Below, piece after piece: positions 62,286 through 64,000 of a stretch of DNA of 64,000 nucleotides. The notes beneath the pieces are model-generated. The model did not search any database, was not told the DNA's origin, and saw only the letters and a list, made by a program, of their open reading frames with translations. Position 1 is the first letter of the stretch, and each line of letters begins with the position of its first letter. Position numbers and translations under genes: made by a program. This stretch comes from Bradyrhizobium diazoefficiens. GTDB lineage: Bacteria; Pseudomonadota; Alphaproteobacteria; Rhizobiales; Xanthobacteraceae. Location of the stretch: the NCBI RefSeq assembly GCF_018131185.1, contig NZ_JAFCJE010000002.1:806001-870000 (forward strand). Reading direction: 5' to 3'.

Positions 62286-64000
62286 TTATGCCTGCACCAC
62301 CTCGTGGCGCATCACGAACGGTGCAAGCAGCGCATGTACCTCGCCTGCAACTGTATCGCGCTGATCTGACGGCAGGCCGGTGAGCGTCACAGTCGCGATC
62401 GAGCCGTGGCTGCCATGGGCGCCGACCTTCACCTTGCAGTCGATGCCCCGCTCGACCAGCGGAGCCAGCACCCTGGTGAACACACGTTCCGCCGTGTCCC
62501 AGCGCAGTTGCGGCTTGAACACCTTGCCGACGCCGGTCACCGGCATCGGATCGATCGGAATCACCTGCACCGGGACGGCGGCGCGTTCCGGTGTGCGCTC
62601 GCGCACCCACGTCTCCAACTCGCCCGGCTCGACCTTGGCACCCGGTTTGAGCTGCACGTAACCCACCGGCAGCTCGCCGGCATAGGCATCGGGCTGGCCC
62701 ACCACAGCAGCGAAGCCGACGGCAGGATGGCGGAACATGATCTCTTCGATCGGCGCCGGATCGATGTTGTGGCCGCCGCGGATCACGAGGTCCTTGGCGC
62801 GGCCGGTGATCCAGAGATAGCCGTCGGCGTCGAGCCGGCCGAGATCGCCGGAATTGACCCACACCTCGTCGACGAATGCGCCCTTGTTGTGCTCGTCGTT
62901 GAGATAGCCGCCGAACACGCCGGGCCCGGCCATGATGACGACGCCGATTTCGTCCGGCTTGCAGTCGCGGGTCAGGCGGCCATCGGCATCGAGCTGCACG
63001 ATGCGCACGCGCGAATAAGGCATGGGCAGGCCGACCGAGCCGAGCCGGATCGGCCGTGACGGATAGGCCAGCGTATGCACGCTCGAGGTCTCGGTCATGC
63101 CGTAGACCTCGACCACGGGCAGTTTCAGCTTGTCCTGGATCGCCGAGCCGACGGCGACGGGAATCGCCGAGCCGCCGCCGGCGGCGTATTTCAGGCTGGA
63201 AATGTCCGCGTTGCCAGGTGGCACCGCGAGCGTCGCAGCCAGCACCGTTGGCACGCTCGACAGGGCCTCGGGCTTGAAGCGTTCGACGAGCTGCCAGATG
63301 TTCTTCACCGCATTTGGATTGCGCCAGCCGCTCGGCGACAGCACGACCAGCGAGCCGCCGGCCGACAGCGTCAGCAGCACCTGCGTGAGCGAACCGCCGA
63401 CGTGAAACAGCGGCATGCCGAACAGCAAATTGGAGCCCGGTTTCGCCTTCAGCAACAGATTGAGCGCCCAAGCCTGATAGACTTGATTGGTATGGGTGTG
63501 CCGCACCAGCTTCGGCGTGCCGGTGGTGCCGCCGGTGTGGAAATAGGCGGCGATGTCGCTGCCCGAAATCTTGCGCCCACTGACGAGCCTGTCGGAAGGC
63601 TGCTGCTTGATCAGGTCGCCGAAGGCAAAGATACCCTTGGCGGGATCGCCGCCGCCGAACACCTGCACGATTGCCTTGAGATTCTTCAGTTGCGGGCGGA
63701 TCTGCTCGACCTTCTGCCAGATATCGGTGCCCGGCATCGGACCGAGCGCCACCAGGATTTTCGTGTTTGCGGCGTCCAGGATCTCCGCGATCTGATGCGC
63801 CTCGAGCAGCGGATTGACCGGATTGGCGATGCCCGCGGCCTCGGCGCCGAACAGCGTCACGAACGCATCCGGCACCAGCGGCAGCATGAAACTGATGACG
63901 TCGCCCTTCTCCGCACCGAGCGCATGAAACATGTTGGCGGCCTGCGTGACGCGCGCGATGAAATCGCGGTACGTGACCACGACCGGCGTGTCGGCGGGGT
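62286..64000 (-). CDS. Acyl-CoA synthetase (AMP-dependent), N-terminus beyond window
   Basis: At least 570 codons are present and the start lies past the window end. The AMP-binding motif FHTGGTTGTPKLV, VEVYGMTETSS and the C-terminal lid with LWITGRAKDLVIRGGHNIDP place it in the ANL superfamily. It activates a carboxylic acid to its CoA thioester. The sequence at the edge (TPADTPVVVTYRDF) indicates that perhaps 50-60 residues are missing. The final residues LLAPFVMRHEVVQA look natural, so the C-terminus is complete. The substrate is unknown. Confidence 0.9.
   Translation of the reverse strand, partial: PADTPVVVTYRDFIARVTQAANMFHALGAEKGDVISFMLPLVPDAFVTLFGAEAAGIANPVNPLLEAHQIAEILDAANTKILVALGPMPGTDIWQKVEQIRPQLKNLKAIVQVFGGGDPAKGIFAFGDLIKQQPSDRLVSGRKISGSDIAAYFHTGGTTGTPKLVRHTHTNQVYQAWALNLLLKAKPGSNLLFGMPLFHVGGSLTQVLLTLSAGGSLVVLSPSGWRNPNAVKNIWQLVERFKPEALSSVPTVLAATLAVPPGNADISSLKYAAGGGSAIPVAVGSAIQDKLKLPVVEVYGMTETSSVHTLAYPSRPIRLGSVGLPMPYSRVRIVQLDADGRLTRDCKPDEIGVVIMAGPGVFGGYLNDEHNKGAFVDEVWVNSGDLGRLDADGYLWITGRAKDLVIRGGHNIDPAPIEEIMFRHPAVGFAAVVGQPDAYAGELPVGYVQLKPGAKVEPGELETWVRERTPERAAVPVQVIPIDPMPVTGVGKVFKPQLRWDTAERVFTRVLAPLVERGIDCKVKVGAHGSHGSIATVTLTGLPSDQRDTVAGEVHALLAPFVMRHEVVQA

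Overview
This 64 kb window is chromosomal DNA from a high-GC alphaproteobacterium, most likely Bradyrhizobium or a close relative (Nitrobacteraceae). The pointers are two complete Liv-type branched-chain amino acid/amide ABC transporters, a beta-ketoadipate (pca) segment, CO-dehydrogenase-like (cox) genes, a FixK/FNR-type box, GTG/TTG starts, and several families of palindromic intergenic repeats typical of bradyrhizobia. I saw no tRNA, rRNA, CRISPR array, prophage or insertion sequence. Species assignment is inference from gene content.

Layout. 1-8.5 kb: a minus-strand operon with a Tat-exported binding protein, LivH, LivM, LivG, LivF, an unusual shortened ABC ATPase and an aldehyde dehydrogenase (cut by the window edge), divergent from an RpiR-type regulator and an SDR oxidoreductase. 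8.6-16.5 kb: an L,D-transpeptidase-like (tlde1/DUF2778) protein, a FecR protein with a CHASE2 class III cyclase, a two-gene glycosyltransferase pair and small proteins. 16.5-20.3 kb: DUF72/DUF488 pair, PhzF-like isomerase, a second membrane cyclase. 20.4-24 kb: a drug-efflux-type ABC-2 exporter with membrane fusion lipoprotein and TetR repressor. 24-27.4 kb: ArsR-AHSA1-GFA operon, AdhP alcohol dehydrogenase behind a FixK/FNR box, DUF2000 and DUF4189 proteins. 27.5-34.5 kb: cox/molybdenum-cofactor genes (coxG, coxS, coxM, MoxR, CoxE, split XdhC, MobA/MoeA-like fusion) without the molybdenum large subunit. 34.6-37.3 kb: pcaB-pcaD-pcaC. 38.4-43.5 kb: second Liv transporter (HMGFK). 43.6-50.7 kb: receiver protein, MASE4 hybrid kinase, P1 peptidase, KTSC and EF-hand proteins, rpe. 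50.8-58.4 kb: three tiny ORFs, a kinase/universal-stress fusion with a metallophosphatase, a MotA/TolQ/ExbB-like three-gene operon, and a NarL-type two-component pair. 58.4-64 kb: TetR with an upstream 33-residue ORF, purB, M20 amidohydrolase and an acyl-CoA synthetase running off the end.

The strongest leads for something undescribed are the proton-channel operon next to the kinase-USP/phosphatase pair (51.4-55.8 kb), the ABC ATPase that has lost its helical subdomain, the FecR protein with an inserted EF-hand-like loop beside a CHASE2 cyclase whose substrate lysine is Gln, and the cox cluster lacking coxL. Regulatory finds include a FixK/FNR box placed for class II activation of adhP, perfect 18-20 bp palindromes before the FecR/cyclase and exporter operons, and tandem ArsR-type dyads in what looks like a leaderless promoter.
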